Shown piece after piece: positions 36,008 through 46,838 of a stretch of DNA of 64,000 nt (positions within the stretch are counted from its first letter, which is position 1; the number at the start of each line of letters is the position of its first letter). Location of the stretch: assembly GCF_024298845.1 (NCBI RefSeq), contig NZ_CP101156.1, positions 992,001 to 1,056,000 of the forward strand. The letters run 5' to 3'. A model generated the notes under the pieces. It searched no databases and was not told where the DNA came from. It saw nothing but the letters and a program-made list of their open reading frames with translations. Both the position numbers and the translations under genes were made by a program. Source of the DNA: Natronosalvus amylolyticus (GTDB lineage Archaea; Halobacteriota; Halobacteria; Halobacteriales; Natrialbaceae).

Positions 36008-36822
36008 CGTTCGACCACCGTCGGTACACGGCCGAATCGTTGCACTATCGCGAGAACAGCGAGCGTAATCCCGAGCAGTGCGAGTGCAAGCGGTGCGATC
36101 GAATCGATACCACCCGCGATAAAGTCAACCCAGATGCGAGTCGGCATCGTCCGTGGGTTGTACGCAACCATCATCGTCGCACCGAACTCACCGATCGCTC
36201 GAGCAAACGTCAGAATAATACCTGCGACGATTGACCCTCGAGCGAGCGGCAGTGAAACGTTCCAGAACGTGGAGAGCGGACCGTACCCGAGCGAGCGAGA
36301 CGCCTGCTCTAACCGTTCTTCGACCGCACCAAACCCGGCACGGGCGGTAATAATCACGAAAGGAGCAGCGACAAACGTCTGGGCGAGGATGACACCGATT
36401 AAACTGTCAGTGAGTGAAATACCGACAGCCGCGGCGGCAGCACCTATCGGGGTAAACCGGCCGACAGCAGTGAGGATCATTGCACCACCGACGACCGGTG
36501 GGACGATAAGCGGCAAGATCACGAGCGCTTCAACGAATCGTTTTCCGACGAATGACCGTCGAGCCAGGACGTACGCGAGCGGGACGCCGAAAACGGTGGC
36601 GATCGCCGTCGAAACTGGGGCTGTCAAGAGAGAGTTTCGAATCGCCACCTGCGATTCGGGTGTGGATAACCCCGCGACGAGGTTTGCCGTGTCAGTTCGA
36701 GCGATAAATGCGACGAACGGGATTGCAAAGTAGACGAGGATGAGTGCACCGAGGAGCGCGGGGACGAGCAGCTCTGGCAACCGTTTTGACCGCTGCCTCG
36801 GAGAAAGGTTTGCGAGACTCAT
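36004..36822 (-). CDS. wtpB: Tungstate/molybdate ABC transporter permease
   Basis: A 272-residue integral membrane protein with about six hydrophobic segments (for example LVPALLGALILVYFAIPFVAF, ALVILPLIVPPVVGGAMIL, ALALLGITLAVLAIV). It has the EAA-type cytoplasmic loop of binding-protein-dependent permeases (EQASRSLGYGPLSTFWNVSLP...). Both ends overlap its operon neighbours by four bases: with the binding protein at 36819-36822 and the ATPase at 36004-36007. Together they form a three-gene importer. Specificity is inferred from the binding protein. Confidence 0.85.
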   Translation of the reverse strand: MSLANLSPRQRSKRLPELLVPALLGALILVYFAIPFVAFIARTDTANLVAGLSTPESQVAIRNSLLTAPVSTAIATVFGVPLAYVLARRSFVGKRFVEALVILPLIVPPVVGGAMILTAVGRFTPIGAAAAAVGISLTDSLIGVILAQTFVAAPFVIITARAGFGAVEERLEQASRSLGYGPLSTFWNVSLPLARGSIVAGIILTFARAIGEFGATMMVAYNPRTMPTRIWVDFIAGGIDSIAPLALALLGITLAVLAIVQRFGRVPTVVER

Positions 36823-37769
36823 ACAGTGATCCCACCCGGAACGTCACCTTCCAAACGAGGTACGCTATCTTCTACCGACAGCCCGGCCTCGACCAGCAAG
36901 TCGGTCTCATCGATGAGAAACTGAACGAGGTCGTGTCCGGCTTCGGACGCGTCCGCTTCGTCGTTCACCGTTGCGTTGTACAACACTGGACGCCCTATTG
37001 CAGTGTATCCTTCTTCGTCCGTCGTGAACTCGACAGTCCCATAGTGGTCTGCCAACGCGGGTACTGCAAAGTTGTACTCGTCGGGAAACTCGAAGAAGGG
37101 CATGTCGTGATCGATCGCCATATTCCGGTATACTATGGCTGCTGCCCGCGACCCGGTTTCTACCCCGGCCATCATCTGCGGTTCGTCCGGCTCCTCGTAA
37201 ACGAGGCCCATCATTTTGTCCCGGAATCCGTCAAGATCGTACTCGTTTTCAGCCAGCTCGAACGCCTGCACAGCCCGGTACCCAAGGGGATCGAGATCTG
37301 GATCTCCGATCGATATGTCGCCCTCGTTCGACTCGAGCGCCAGTTCGTACCAGGGTTCACCGTCCTCGAGGCCCCGTCCAAACTCCGTCAGTTCGTTGTA
37401 TCCGATACCGACACTATTCGTTGCAAAGACGACGTCCCAGTGGGTGAAATCACCGTACAGTCGGTCTCGCAGAAGCGTTGCGTCGGCGCTGACAATGACG
37501 TCGGGGTGTTTCGTCCGGTCTTCGACCATTCGCATCACTGCATTAGCCCCATAATACTCTCCATGGATCTGGATACCGGTTTCCTCCTCGAACGCTGGTC
37601 CGATGTGGTCTTCGAACGTACGTGCGAGACTGCCGGCTGACAAAACATGTACCGAACTAGAACTAGCTCCCAAACAGCCCGCAAGCGTGGTACCGAGGAC
37701 ACCACCAACCCTGACCAGAGCGCTACGGCGACTCACCGCCCGCTGGTTGTGAGAGCCACGAAGAGACAT
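36819..37769 (-). CDS. wtpA: Tungstate/molybdate-binding lipoprotein (WtpA type)
   Basis: A 316-residue extracellular binding protein. The N-terminus has twin arginines (SRRSALVRVGG) and a lipobox LAGC, so it is probably exported by Tat and lipid-anchored. The mature part has SAGSLARTFEDHIGPAFEEE, DVIVSADATLL and the WtpA hallmark GDPDLDPLGYRAVQAFELAE. WtpA proteins bind tungstate and molybdate as octahedral complexes. It is the first gene of the operon. A TATATA box at ~37793-37800 lies 24-31 bases upstream, suggesting a leaderless transcript. The family also includes other oxyanion binders, so the exact ligand is inferred. Confidence 0.85.
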   Translation of the reverse strand: MSLRGSHNQRAVSRRSALVRVGGVLGTTLAGCLGASSSSVHVLSAGSLARTFEDHIGPAFEEETGIQIHGEYYGANAVMRMVEDRTKHPDVIVSADATLLRDRLYGDFTHWDVVFATNSVGIGYNELTEFGRGLEDGEPWYELALESNEGDISIGDPDLDPLGYRAVQAFELAENEYDLDGFRDKMMGLVYEEPDEPQMMAGVETGSRAAAIVYRNMAIDHDMPFFEFPDEYNFAVPALADHYGTVEFTTDEEGYTAIGRPVLYNATVNDEADASEAGHDLVQFLIDETDLLVEAGLSVEDSVPRLEGDVPGGITV

Positions 37770-37792
37770 ATGAGTCAGTCATATTCCCACAC

Positions 37793-37800
37793 ATATATAA
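37793..37800 (-). promoter_or_regulatory. TATA box of wtpABC operon
   Basis: TTATATAT on the minus strand, centred about 28 bases before the wtpA ATG (37769), the spacing expected for a leaderless archaeal transcript. Confidence 0.6.
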
Positions 37801-37915
37801 CCGCCTCCAGTTCCTAAACCGTAGTAATGTAACCAATAGTGCCTTCATTTGGGAGTGAATAATGGGTCACGAAACTGAAAAAGTAATCATCACCACACGG
37901 GAGAAACAGAGTAAC

Positions 37916-37997
37916 CTGTAGAGCCAGTGAAAGTCTTCGCACACCCTCCCCGAAGACTTCGCGGCTGTAGGTGTGTAAATCGTTTCACTGACTACAG
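37916..37997. mobile_element. MITE-like element, copy 1
   Basis: An ~82-base element with imperfect terminal inverted repeats (CTGTAGAGCCAGTGAAA and, inverted, TTTCACTGACTACAG) and an inner hairpin AGTCTTCG/CGAAGACT. It aligns over its full length, about 75% identical in the 67-base inner part, with the reverse complement of the element at 62977-63060. No coding capacity. The family appears to be mobilised in trans. Confidence 0.7.
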
Positions 37998-38000
37998 TAG

Positions 38001-38400
38001 TACTCTCCCAAACGTCGACGTGTGAGCCATACCTCTCGATCGGCTCAACCGGTAGGTCTGGAAAGCCACTAGAGTGAAGGATTACTCAAACCAAAGACGT
38101 CTCGGTTGTCTGCGCGTGGATCTGGTAGGACGCTGGATTTCGATGAAAGAACACTCGAAAAACAGTTTGCACCGATAGTTACCATCGAAAACCATTGCAG
38201 GTGATGTTGCAAGATAGCACCGCAATAGGCGTGATAAACGAATGCGCTCGACGATCCCGTGGCTCTGAGGACCAACCGTTACCCCGATATCCGCCCACGC
38301 ACAATTAATGAAGCGACATGGAGTTTATCACACTCCAAATCAGGCAGTTTCGAGCACCAAAATCAGTACGTTAAACTCGCTCGGTCCGTAATCACCCGAT
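38001..38400. other. Spacer upstream of the zinc-ribbon gene
   Basis: About 400 bases with no gene of quality; overlapping frames are shadows. It should hold the promoter of the small gene at 38401. Confidence 0.4.
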
Positions 38401-38562
38401 ATGTCGATGGAACTCGAGGCAACTTGTCCAGACTGTGGCGAACAGACGTTTTACCGTGCGGCCAGCACGACTCTCCATCTGGGAGAGAAAGTCAAGTGGC
38501 ACTGCCCGAGCTGTGATTACGGCTTCGTGAAAATCAACGGTATCGACTCGAGTGCCGTTTAA
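38401..38562 (+). CDS. Small zinc-ribbon protein
   Basis: A 53-residue protein, too short for most gene callers, with two C-x-x-C knuckles (TCPDCG and HCPSCD) separated by ~25 residues. This is the classical zinc ribbon found in many tiny haloarchaeal proteins. The spacing and the strands between the knuckles (TFYRAASTTLHLGEKVKW) fit. It begins MSMELEATC and ends at TAA (38560-38562). Such proteins probably bind nucleic acids or partner proteins. The function of this one is unknown. Confidence 0.8.
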   Translation: MSMELEATCPDCGEQTFYRAASTTLHLGEKVKWHCPSCDYGFVKINGIDSSAV

Positions 38563-39377
38563 CCAGTCTTCTCGAACGAGATACGTTCTCACCTGGCGGG
38601 CACAAAATCACAGCGTTCAGGGAGGGTGTGTTGTGCACGATACCCCCTGGGGTAACATCATGACTCTTCGGTTCCAGCGATAGGAACTGACGATTTGCTC
38701 GAGCGTTGTGCAGTGACTCATGAGGATTCATGCCCATAGCCATAGGAATTATCGGAGGAGTTCATCGTTACCGACGAAGAATCGAGGCAAAGCGTCGACA
38801 GCCGTCCTTCAAAAACTCCGACTGGTTACGATAATCCCTATCAGAGCACACTCAATGTGCGATAAGCCTCTGTCGTAGTCTCTTGCATGCCCTCTATGAC
38901 ACAGTCCTCGAAATCTAACATCGATCGACTGGTGAAGTTCCGGGTCCGTACCAGGCCGTGAAATCAAATAGTTTGCCTCGATTGTACGCTGATCCACGGG
39001 TAGAGAGGGCACGTCGTCCTCTCATAGAATCGCTGTAGTTGCGTACCGATCAGCGACCACTTCGATTCATTGCTGGCCGGTAAACGGTTACAGTGCTCTC
39101 CACCGACTGTTATCCAGTTGCACGAAAGAACGCAACGGAGACTCCTCTAGCAGAGACTTCGAGCCGCGGGATGGTCTCCGAGACCGACCAGCAGCCAATA
39201 GATAAACCAAATATTGCAATATGAAATTAGCCGAAGCACAGACCGTCTGAACCAGTGCTCCCGCTATTCGGTACTACTCGAAAAAGAGGTCTGGCGTTAT
39301 ACTAGATCGTCGAAATATCGAGACACTCGAGCGATCCCGTCACCGATCGAGTGTCACAAGACGTCCACGAATCGCTA
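38563..39377. other. Intergenic, no gene seen
   Basis: About 815 bases with only fragmentary frames. A small hairpin TACCCC-CT-GGGGTA (38641-38654) may be a terminator for the zinc-ribbon gene. The right end is the 3' region of gcvPB. Confidence 0.4.
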
Positions 39378-40847
39378 TTACTCCTCGTCGAGGGCGTGCC
39401 AGGAGAGTCGCGGATTTCGCGCCGCACTCGTCTGGTCGATCCGACCGGCAGCGGTCCGACTGGGTGCGGTCTCGAGGGTTTCCGCGTCGGACGCACTCGC
39501 GCGTCTGAACGCCGAAGCCAACAGGTCGAGCGTTTCCTTGCTCTCGACCTCGGTTGGCTCGGTCATGAGTGCCTCCGAAACGATTTCGGGCCACTTGGTC
39601 GTGGGCGGATGGACACCGAAATCGAGCATCCGTTTTGCGACGTCAGCCGCGTCTTGCTCACCGGCACTGGCGACGAACTCGTGATGGAACGGACCGTACG
39701 GAACCTCATAGTCGATTTGGCTCGCGAGATAGTTCGCGTTGAGCACGGCTTTCGCACTGGCATCGAGCAATCCTTCGTCACCCAACCGCGCAATGTACGC
39801 GAAGGCTTTGATCAATACGAGCCAGTTGCCCTGATAGCCGTGGACGTGACCGATGGTCCGCTCCGGGTCGAACAGTTCATATTCGTTCTCAACTTCACGA
39901 ACGCGTGGCGCTGGCAAGAACGGTGCGAGTTCGTCGACGACCCCCACCGGGCCGGCCCCTGGGCCACCACCGCCGTGTGGGGTCGCAAACGTTTTGTGGA
40001 CGTTGTAGTGCATCACGTCGAAGCCCATATCACCGGGCCGAGCGCGGCCAAGGAGAGCGTTGAGGTTCGCTCCATCGTAGTACAACAGACCACCGACATC
40101 GTGGACCATTTCGGCGATTTCAGTGATGTCGCGTTCGAACAACCCGAGCGTGTTCGGATTTGTCAACATCAACGCCGCCGTCTGTTCTGAAAGGGCCGCC
40201 TCGAGCGCCTCGAGATCGACTCGACCTTCGTCGTTACTGGGCAGCGATACGACGTTGTAGCCACCGAGGGCCGCGGTCGCAAAGTTGGTCCCGTGGGCGC
40301 TTTCGGGAATAATGACTTCGTCACGATGGCCTTCGTCGTTGTGTTCGTGATACGCGTTGGCGACACGAATCCCGACGAATTCGCCGGCAGCGCCGGCAGG
40401 TGGTTGGAGCGTCACCGCATCCATCCCCCCGATCTGTGCAAGATAGCCCTGCAGTCGGTAGAGCAACTCGAGGGTTCCCTGAATCGTTTCAGGTGAGCGG
40501 CCCGGATGGACGGCACCCGACTCGAGGGCCGCAACGTCTTCGGTAAACTTCGGATTGTACTTCATGGTACACGACCCGAGCGGATAGGGGCCGGTATCGA
40601 TGCCGTAGATCATCTGAGAGAGACGCGTATAGTGGCGAGCGAGTTCGGGTTCAGAAAGCCCCGGCAACTCGAGTGTATCGCGCGTTAGGTCGGCGGGAAG
40701 CGGCGACTCATCGTCGTCGATGGTCACACGAGTGCTATCCTTCTCTGCAAGCAACGGTTCGTACTTCCCGTTCCGAACGTAGCGTGCTTGCTCGTAGTAG
40801 GCGTCTTCGACACCGGACTTCTCCGTGTCGGACACGTTATCGCTCAT
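39378..40847 (-). CDS. gcvPB: Glycine dehydrogenase (decarboxylating) subunit 2
   Basis: A 489-residue PLP enzyme, the second half of the two-subunit P-protein of the glycine cleavage system. It decarboxylates glycine and passes the aminomethyl group to the lipoyl arm of GcvH. It has the N-terminal [25 protein letters not shown], the PLP loop ANAYHEHND..., and the PLP-lysine motif [18 protein letters not shown] (Lys ~284). Length is normal. Its ATG overlaps the stop of gcvPA by four bases (40844-40847), so the two subunits are translationally coupled. gcvT and gcvH lie ~12 kb away on the other strand. Confidence 0.95.
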   Translation of the reverse strand: MSDNVSDTEKSGVEDAYYEQARYVRNGKYEPLLAEKDSTRVTIDDDESPLPADLTRDTLELPGLSEPELARHYTRLSQMIYGIDTGPYPLGSCTMKYNPKFTEDVAALESGAVHPGRSPETIQGTLELLYRLQGYLAQIGGMDAVTLQPPAGAAGEFVGIRVANAYHEHNDEGHRDEVIIPESAHGTNFATAALGGYNVVSLPSNDEGRVDLEALEAALSEQTAALMLTNPNTLGLFERDITEIAEMVHDVGGLLYYDGANLNALLGRARPGDMGFDVMHYNVHKTFATPHGGGGPGAGPVGVVDELAPFLPAPRVREVENEYELFDPERTIGHVHGYQGNWLVLIKAFAYIARLGDEGLLDASAKAVLNANYLASQIDYEVPYGPFHHEFVASAGEQDAADVAKRMLDFGVHPPTTKWPEIVSEALMTEPTEVESKETLDLLASAFRRASASDAETLETAPSRTAAGRIDQTSAARNPRLSWHALDEE

Positions 40848-42181
40848 TGTGTCACCTCGCTAATCGCGGCGACGAACCCACCAATATCTGCCTCCGTTAC
40901 ACCCGAGATGCAACACTGGATGTGATCGTCGTCGAGGACGTGAACCGCGTACCCGCGTTCCTCGAGTGCTCGAGCAATCGCTCTGGCACTGTCGTCAACG
41001 TGGGCAACGAACTCACGGAAATGCCGGCGGTCATTAGCCGGCGCTGTAATACCGTCTAACTCATTGAGCCGTTCGGCGAGCGACTCCGCTCGTACGACAT
41101 CACGTTTTGCCAGGTCGACCAGTCCATCCGGACCGAGCATCGCTGCGTGCATCGCCGTTCGAAGGGCAACCCACGCCTGATTCGTACAGATATTACTCGT
41201 CGCGCGTTCGCGTCTGATGTGTTGTTCACGCGTCTGGAGCGTCAGCGTGAACGCACGGCGATCCTGGTCGTCTTCGCTGACGCCGACGAGTCGGCCAGGT
41301 ACCTGACGTAGGTACGATTCGCGCGTCGCAAACAGCCCGAGTCCCATGCCGTAACTGGTGGGTAACCCCAGCACGCTAGCGTCACCGACGACAACATCGG
41401 CACCGACGTCGACCGGTCGCTGCAACAGCGACAGTGCAATCGGATCGGAGCCAAGCACGAACAGGGCATCCGACGACGAAGCGAGAGAGCCAACCTCGGA
41501 GAGGTTTGGTTCGATCGAACCCGACACCGTCGGGTTCTCGGCATACAACATCACGACATCCTCGTCGATCTGTCGCTCGAGGTCGACCAGATCGACGGTT
41601 CCCTCCCACGTCGGATACGTTTCTACTTCGAGGTCCGTTCCAGCGACGTAGTTCTCGAGGGTGCTCCGGCGACCCTCGAGAATCGTGTCGGGGACCAGGA
41701 CGCGATGTCCGGAGGTTTCTCGAACACGTTCTGCGAGCGTCGCTGCCTCGCCGAGTGCCGTTGCCGCGTCGTACATCGAACAGTTCGCTATCTCGAGTCC
41801 CGTTAGCTCGACCAGCAGCGACTGATACTCGAATAGCGCCTGCAAGAACCCCTGTGACGTCTCGGGCTGGTACTGCGTGTACGACGTCAGATACTCCGAC
41901 CGGTCGGCGAGGTGATCGACCAGTGACGGGACGTAGTAACCGTAGTGACCCCGTCCCAGCAACTCCACCAGCGATTCGTTTTTCTCGAGCGTTCGCCGGA
42001 CCAGCGCTCGCGTTTCGCGCTCGCTCCGGGCAGGGATACCGAACTCGTCGTCGAACCAGACCCCCTCCGGAATGTCAAAGAGGTCGTCGACCGAGTCGGC
42101 ACCGATTGCCTCGAGCATCGCCGCCGTATCGTCGTCCGTGTGAGGAGCGTACGGACTCCCCGAAGTACGTGTTCCGTGCAT
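40844..42181 (-). CDS. gcvPA: Glycine dehydrogenase (decarboxylating) subunit 1
   Basis: A 445-residue partner of GcvPB. Typical segments are [52 protein letters not shown] and [15 protein letters not shown], which form the conserved N-subunit core. I placed the start at ATG 42181 because the family begins MHG-like directly before the disordered acidic start. An ATG 42 bases upstream would add an unlikely CGGDG segment. It is the first gene of the gcvPA-gcvPB operon. The complex supplies one-carbon units and NADH from glycine. Confidence 0.93.
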   Translation of the reverse strand: MHGTRTSGSPYAPHTDDDTAAMLEAIGADSVDDLFDIPEGVWFDDEFGIPARSERETRALVRRTLEKNESLVELLGRGHYGYYVPSLVDHLADRSEYLTSYTQYQPETSQGFLQALFEYQSLLVELTGLEIANCSMYDAATALGEAATLAERVRETSGHRVLVPDTILEGRRSTLENYVAGTDLEVETYPTWEGTVDLVDLERQIDEDVVMLYAENPTVSGSIEPNLSEVGSLASSSDALFVLGSDPIALSLLQRPVDVGADVVVGDASVLGLPTSYGMGLGLFATRESYLRQVPGRLVGVSEDDQDRRAFTLTLQTREQHIRRERATSNICTNQAWVALRTAMHAAMLGPDGLVDLAKRDVVRAESLAERLNELDGITAPANDRRHFREFVAHVDDSARAIARALEERGYAVHVLDDDHIQCCISGVTEADIGGFVAAISEVTQ

Positions 42182-42378
42182 GGCTTGTGATTGAAAAGTT
42201 CCCGGCCCGTCCCCGCCACACAACCCTCGCCACTGGTCGGCCGCGGGTTTCGTTCCGAGACACGTTACTAGCTGCTTAGGAGCACGGGGTTAAGAACGCA
42301 CCTCTTTTCGAGCGAGCGGTCGCAACTGAACCGTAGCGCTCGTACAGACTTATCCGCCGGAAAATAGGTTGTTGCCGA

Positions 42379-43716
42379 TCAGTCGACGAATCGATATTTA
42401 CGCTCGCCCATACGACCCCACCCGTCGAAGACGAACTCGCCTTCTGGGGTGGTCAGCGGTTCGATATCGACGTCCATCTCGTGATTGTGTGCGTCGTGAA
42501 TCTCCTCGTAATCCTCCCAGTTGATATCGTAGCGCGCCTCGAGCTGGTCGTCGACGTTCAACGCCTCGATCTCTTCGCGCCAGTTCTCCTGGACGACTTC
42601 GGTGTGGATTTCGGCCTGGGCACCGCTCCCATACGAGCCGACGAGCAGTGCCTCACCAGCCATGTCGATGTCGTTTTCGGCGGCGTGTTTGAGCGCGCTC
42701 GCCCGTGCCACGTGGACCGAACCAGTGTACCAGTTGCCGACCTCTCGAGAGATCGTCAACGTGGGTTCGATGGTGTTTGCGTACCACTCCTGGTATCGGT
42801 CGGTGCCTTTGAGGGCGTCCATGTACTCTCGGATCGCATCGTGGAACGCTTCCTCGTCGTCGAATGCCTCCTCGCGAGGCTGGCGACCGATGTCTTCGGC
42901 GAGTTCGTCCTCGATTTCGGTATCGCGCGTGATGTGACGGTAGGCGAGCAGCGCCGCTTTCCGGACCATCCCGGGGAACGGCGTGTGGAACGGCGCGTAC
43001 CGGAAGTCGTCGACGGTGATCGTCCCGGCTTCGCGCTGGTAGTCCACGAGCGCTTCGCGCATCCGCGCGAGGTACACCTGCACCGACCGTTTGCCGTCCA
43101 CGCTGGGGAACTGCTGATTTGGCTTGAGGAAGTCGGTTTCGTCGGCCGACCCGAAGCCCTGCTCGGTCGACAGTTCGACCAGGTCGGGGTCCTCGCTGAT
43201 CAACATCGCCACCGCACCTGCACCCTGGGTTGCCTCGCCGGCATCGCCTCGAGCATAGAGAGCAGTGTCGGTCGCAATCACGAGCGCGGCGCGCCCGCGG
43301 TTGCGGCCCGCACGGATCCAGTTGTACGCGTCGTCCAGGCTCTGGGTACCCGCGATACAGGCGAACTTGCGCTCGCCTTTGTTCGCGTGGTGGAAGTCCC
43401 CCTCGAACACCTGCTCGAGGCAGCCTGCGACGTACGTCGAAACCGGTTTCGAGTTGTCGAACGCGCTCTCGGTTGCGACGTCGATTCGGCCGATATCGTC
43501 CGGCTCGAGGCCCTTGCGCTCCATCAGACGGTGCGCGGCGTTGGCCCCCATGGTGACGATATCCTCGTAACTGTCGGGGAACGAGGAGGCGTTGAGACCG
43601 AGTCCTTTCGTGTACTTGGCGGGGTCATCACCCATCTGCTCGGCGAACGTGCCAGGCAGGTCGAGTTTCAGGTTGCCCGTCCAGATTTCGACGGCGTCGA
43701 TACCGACGGATTTCAT
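42379..43716 (-). CDS. mvaS: Hydroxymethylglutaryl-CoA synthase
   Basis: A 445-residue thiolase-fold enzyme that condenses acetyl-CoA with acetoacetyl-CoA to HMG-CoA, the first committed step toward mevalonate and archaeal isoprenoid lipids. The catalytic cysteine is in KFACIAGTQSL (Cys120). Other marks are the MKSVGIDAVEIWTG start, GRIDVATESAFDNSKP, and the C-terminal GSYGSGAQAEIH. Length and start agree with haloarchaeal HMG-CoA synthases. It is monocistronic and leftward, 162 bases downstream-side of gcvPA. Confidence 0.95.
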   Translation of the reverse strand: MKSVGIDAVEIWTGNLKLDLPGTFAEQMGDDPAKYTKGLGLNASSFPDSYEDIVTMGANAAHRLMERKGLEPDDIGRIDVATESAFDNSKPVSTYVAGCLEQVFEGDFHHANKGERKFACIAGTQSLDDAYNWIRAGRNRGRAALVIATDTALYARGDAGEATQGAGAVAMLISEDPDLVELSTEQGFGSADETDFLKPNQQFPSVDGKRSVQVYLARMREALVDYQREAGTITVDDFRYAPFHTPFPGMVRKAALLAYRHITRDTEIEDELAEDIGRQPREEAFDDEEAFHDAIREYMDALKGTDRYQEWYANTIEPTLTISREVGNWYTGSVHVARASALKHAAENDIDMAGEALLVGSYGSGAQAEIHTEVVQENWREEIEALNVDDQLEARYDINWEDYEEIHDAHNHEMDVDIEPLTTPEGEFVFDGWGRMGERKYRFVD

Positions 43717-43786
43717 AGTACTGTTACTCGAGTCAGACTACAAGATATTGTCGTTCGGGATTTCGACGGTTGACGAAAAGAATGGG

Positions 43787-46162
43787 TTAACTTACGGTTA
43801 CGGTCCCAAGTTCTATTTCATCACCACTTTCGGTATACAATGTTATTGTCAGTTGTTGACCACCCACATTACCTGTTCCACCGAATTGTAATTCATAAGC
43901 AATTACATCACCAGACATGATTGTATATGAATCATGATTTTCTATAACACTAACATTTAGATCGGACCTCTGCACTAGAACGCCTTCTTCTATCTCAAGA
44001 TCGTAAGTGTTTCTATTAATATCCTCGACAAGTATTCTATCAATATCAGCTGTAGCACCAGCATTTCGGATAGAGAACTCAACACCTCTTGAACCCTCTC
44101 TCGTCGGATCTTCCTCATAGCTGATATCCAAACTATATTCTTCGATAGTTACCTGCTGAGAGTCACTATTGTTATCACTCGAGACAGTAGCCGTATAGTC
44201 ACCGGCATCACCCTCTTCAGTGACCCACTCATGCGTGACCTCTGTACTTTCGCCACCTGGAATCTCCTCGTTCAAAACACGGTCTTTTTCCTCACCATCG
44301 ATCTTGAGGACGATATCCTGCGTGTCCGTTTCGTTGCCATCGTTGGTGACGGTCGAATTGACCAGTAGGGTATCACCCTCGACCACTGGTTCGTTGGTAG
44401 TATCAATGCTCACGAGGAATCCCTGTTCTACATCAGGATCCCAAACCTCGAGAGTATCCGTGTCGCTATCGTCATCGCTCGAGACGTTGGCAGTATACTC
44501 ACCTTCGTCACCCGCCTCGGTTGTCCACTCGAGAGTTACTTGCTTGGATTCGTCTTCACTCAGGTTGACAGGCTCTGAATCGACCGTTTTAGTATCTCCA
44601 TCTTCGTCTTCGATCTCGAGTTCGATCAACTGTTCACCGGTCCGGAACCCAGTATTCTCTACCGTGGCCGTCACCGTAACGGTCTCACCTGCATCGGCAT
44701 CGTTGGCGTCGACGTTCGAAACGGCGAAGAATGGCGGGTCACCGAAATCAACGGTACTCGTCGTTGCTTGCGGTTCGACAGTGAAAGGATCAGTTTCCTT
44801 TTCGTAATCGCCCGCAACGACGTTTTCGTAATCGTCCTCTTGAACGCCGTACACGGTGTAGTTGCCGTTACTGTCCTCAATCTCCACGGTCCGATACAAG
44901 CCATCGCCCTTGATGAGGACACGATCACCCGTATCTGTATCCTGTATTCGACCGCTGAATGCCCCTTCGTCACTTGATCCGCCGCCATTTCCACTCGAGG
45001 ATTGGCGCACCGTTATCATCCTGCTCACGCTTTCCGGATCGTCGGAATCGAACTCACTCGAACTCGGATCCTCGGTTTTGAAACTGGCGTTGAGGTAAAC
45101 GTCGTTACCGCCTTCATCCTCTCCAGTTTCGTACGAAAAGGTCACTTGCCCATTACTGCCGGTCGTGTCATTATCCGGCACCATCTCGTTAGCCGCGTCA
45201 TCGTTGACGCTCCCGTTGACCCGGACGCCAGATACCGGATTATTGTATCCATCCCGTACTTCAACCGTCATTCGGGTAGTTTCACCCTCCTGAACCTCCC
45301 GAGGCTCCTCGACGACGGTCAAATATGCAGGTTGGTCTTTTTCATCTTCGATGTTGCTCCCGAGTCCAACCTTTGCAACTTGTAACGTGTAGTCATCTTC
45401 CTCGAGCGTAATTTCGACGCCATCACTCGTGTTGGTGACTGATTGCACTCGAGGCTCATCCGACAGGAGTTGTTCCCATCGCTTCTGGCTCAAGTGGCTC
45501 GATATGGACAGAGTCACATTCCCGTTGGCCTCGAGATCAATCGTATTCGAGGACGCACTCACCGTTTCGAAATCGACAGCCACCGTACCGGATTGACTCG
45601 AGGAGTACTCACCCTCGAGCAAAACAAGCTGAATCGTATTACCATCGATTAGCCGTTGCCCGCTCAAAGCTGCTTGCCCACCATTCTGTTCGTTGTACAG
45701 GACCGAATTCTCGTAGACGATAGTTGGTGCGTTGCGATACTCGTTATACCGCGGCTGATAAACGAGCGAACTCGTATTGAACTCGAGTTCACGTTCGTTC
45801 CAGTAGTCACCGACATCACCGCCTTCAACCTCGACATTCTCGAGGCGTATCGTCCGATTCTCCCCAACTGTCTCGAGTGTCCCCGAAGAGGGCGGCGGAT
45901 TGATCGTAAACGTTCGCGTCGGATACGTCGTCCCGAGCGCGACCGAATACGAGCCCACGCGTCGGTCAGGCGCGTTCACCAGCCCGTTACGAACGTCGAG
46001 CAGTTGACTCTGGACGCCCTGATGGTGTTCGTACTCGACGGCCCGGTTATCATCGGGAACGACGTTTACCTGGTACAACGCGAGCGCGGTAACGAGAATG
46101 CCGAGGATGAGGACTGCACCGATGATCGTCGAAACGGCCCGCTCCTCACCCCGGCGTATCAT
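43787..46162 (-). CDS. Surface protein with archaeal pilin-type leader and CARDB/Ig-like repeats
   Basis: A 791-residue cell-surface protein. Its start MIRRGEERAVSTIIGAVLIL is the class III signal of archaeal type IV pilin-like proteins, processed by PibD after the charged leader. Then come a ~250-residue strand-rich domain, a Big-1-like Ig domain (~280-390, DGYNNPVSGVRVNGSV), a CarboxypepD-reg-like piece (GRIQDTDTGDRVLIKG... GNYTVYG) and two CARDB-like repeats (~475-650, VENTGFRTGEQLIELEIE and VTNDGNETDTQDIVLKID). It is highly acidic, as expected outside the cell. The 3' part (43790-44130) is AT-rich relative to the rest. Adhesion or surface display is inferred. Confidence 0.75.
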   Translation of the reverse strand: MIRRGEERAVSTIIGAVLILGILVTALALYQVNVVPDDNRAVEYEHHQGVQSQLLDVRNGLVNAPDRRVGSYSVALGTTYPTRTFTINPPPSSGTLETVGENRTIRLENVEVEGGDVGDYWNERELEFNTSSLVYQPRYNEYRNAPTIVYENSVLYNEQNGGQAALSGQRLIDGNTIQLVLLEGEYSSSQSGTVAVDFETVSASSNTIDLEANGNVTLSISSHLSQKRWEQLLSDEPRVQSVTNTSDGVEITLEEDDYTLQVAKVGLGSNIEDEKDQPAYLTVVEEPREVQEGETTRMTVEVRDGYNNPVSGVRVNGSVNDDAANEMVPDNDTTGSNGQVTFSYETGEDEGGNDVYLNASFKTEDPSSSEFDSDDPESVSRMITVRQSSSGNGGGSSDEGAFSGRIQDTDTGDRVLIKGDGLYRTVEIEDSNGNYTVYGVQEDDYENVVAGDYEKETDPFTVEPQATTSTVDFGDPPFFAVSNVDANDADAGETVTVTATVENTGFRTGEQLIELEIEDEDGDTKTVDSEPVNLSEDESKQVTLEWTTEAGDEGEYTANVSSDDDSDTDTLEVWDPDVEQGFLVSIDTTNEPVVEGDTLLVNSTVTNDGNETDTQDIVLKIDGEEKDRVLNEEIPGGESTEVTHEWVTEEGDAGDYTATVSSDNNSDSQQVTIEEYSLDISYEEDPTREGSRGVEFSIRNAGATADIDRILVEDINRNTYDLEIEEGVLVQRSDLNVSVIENHDSYTIMSGDVIAYELQFGGTGNVGGQQLTITLYTESGDEIELGTVTVS

Positions 46163-46259
46163 AGATTGAGATTGTTCTGCTACGGTATATGAGTGTTGGC
46201 TCGAGCGAACAGGTCACCAAAACGACAAGCTCAGTTCGAGACACCAGGGAGGAGACAGC

Positions 46260-46838
46260 CTACTCGTCCTCTTCGACGACTTCCGGATCGCTCATCGCAC
46301 TCTGGAGGCTGTCCAGACCGTTGATCCACTCGGTGACGAGCCCGTACTCGAGTTCTTCCGCGATGGTCATATCGAGCGTTTCGCCGTCGAAAATCAGCGT
46401 GCCGCCCTGTGCGGCAAAGCCGAGGGCTGCATCCAGATCCTCTTCGGCTTCGGCGTCGGCGGCCGCACCCACGTAGTCGGCGACGCTGCCTTCCTCTGCA
46501 GGACCGCTGGCGACGTACTCCTCTGCGGCAATAAACACGCAAACCAGGCTAGTCTGCACCCCGTCGACGAGCATCCGCGTCTCTTCGTCATCGATGTCGA
46601 CCTCCGAGAGGACGATCTCGCGCACTTCGGCAATCTCATCGAGTGCTGCGTCCTCGTCGAGGTCGCCATCGTCGTAGGCGGCGACGATTTTGGCGATGGC
46701 GATAGCCGTGTCGTCCTGCAGATTCAACAGTAAACGGGCCGAGGATTCGTCCTCCGGGTCGATCTCTTCGTCGTCGATGCGATCGATCCAGTTTTGCCAG
46801 CGTTCTGCGGAATAAAACTCGGTCGGGGGATTGCTCAT
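46260..46838 (-). CDS. DUF2150 family protein
   Basis: A 192-residue acidic, helical protein that matches the haloarchaeal/methanogen DUF2150 family by its start (MSNPPTEFYSAERWQNWIDRI) and the middle LLNLQDDTAIAIAKIVAAY. Function unknown. It is soluble, without membrane segments. It is leftward, ~100 bases upstream-side of the surface protein gene, possibly its own unit. Confidence 0.85.
   Translation of the reverse strand: MSNPPTEFYSAERWQNWIDRIDDEEIDPEDESSARLLLNLQDDTAIAIAKIVAAYDDGDLDEDAALDEIAEVREIVLSEVDIDDEETRMLVDGVQTSLVCVFIAAEEYVASGPAEEGSVADYVGAAADAEAEEDLDAALGFAAQGGTLIFDGETLDMTIAEELEYGLVTEWINGLDSLQSAMSDPEVVEEDE

Noticed and set aside
42481-43773. 430-codon plus-strand frame
   Set aside because: Shadow of the HMG-CoA synthase gene.
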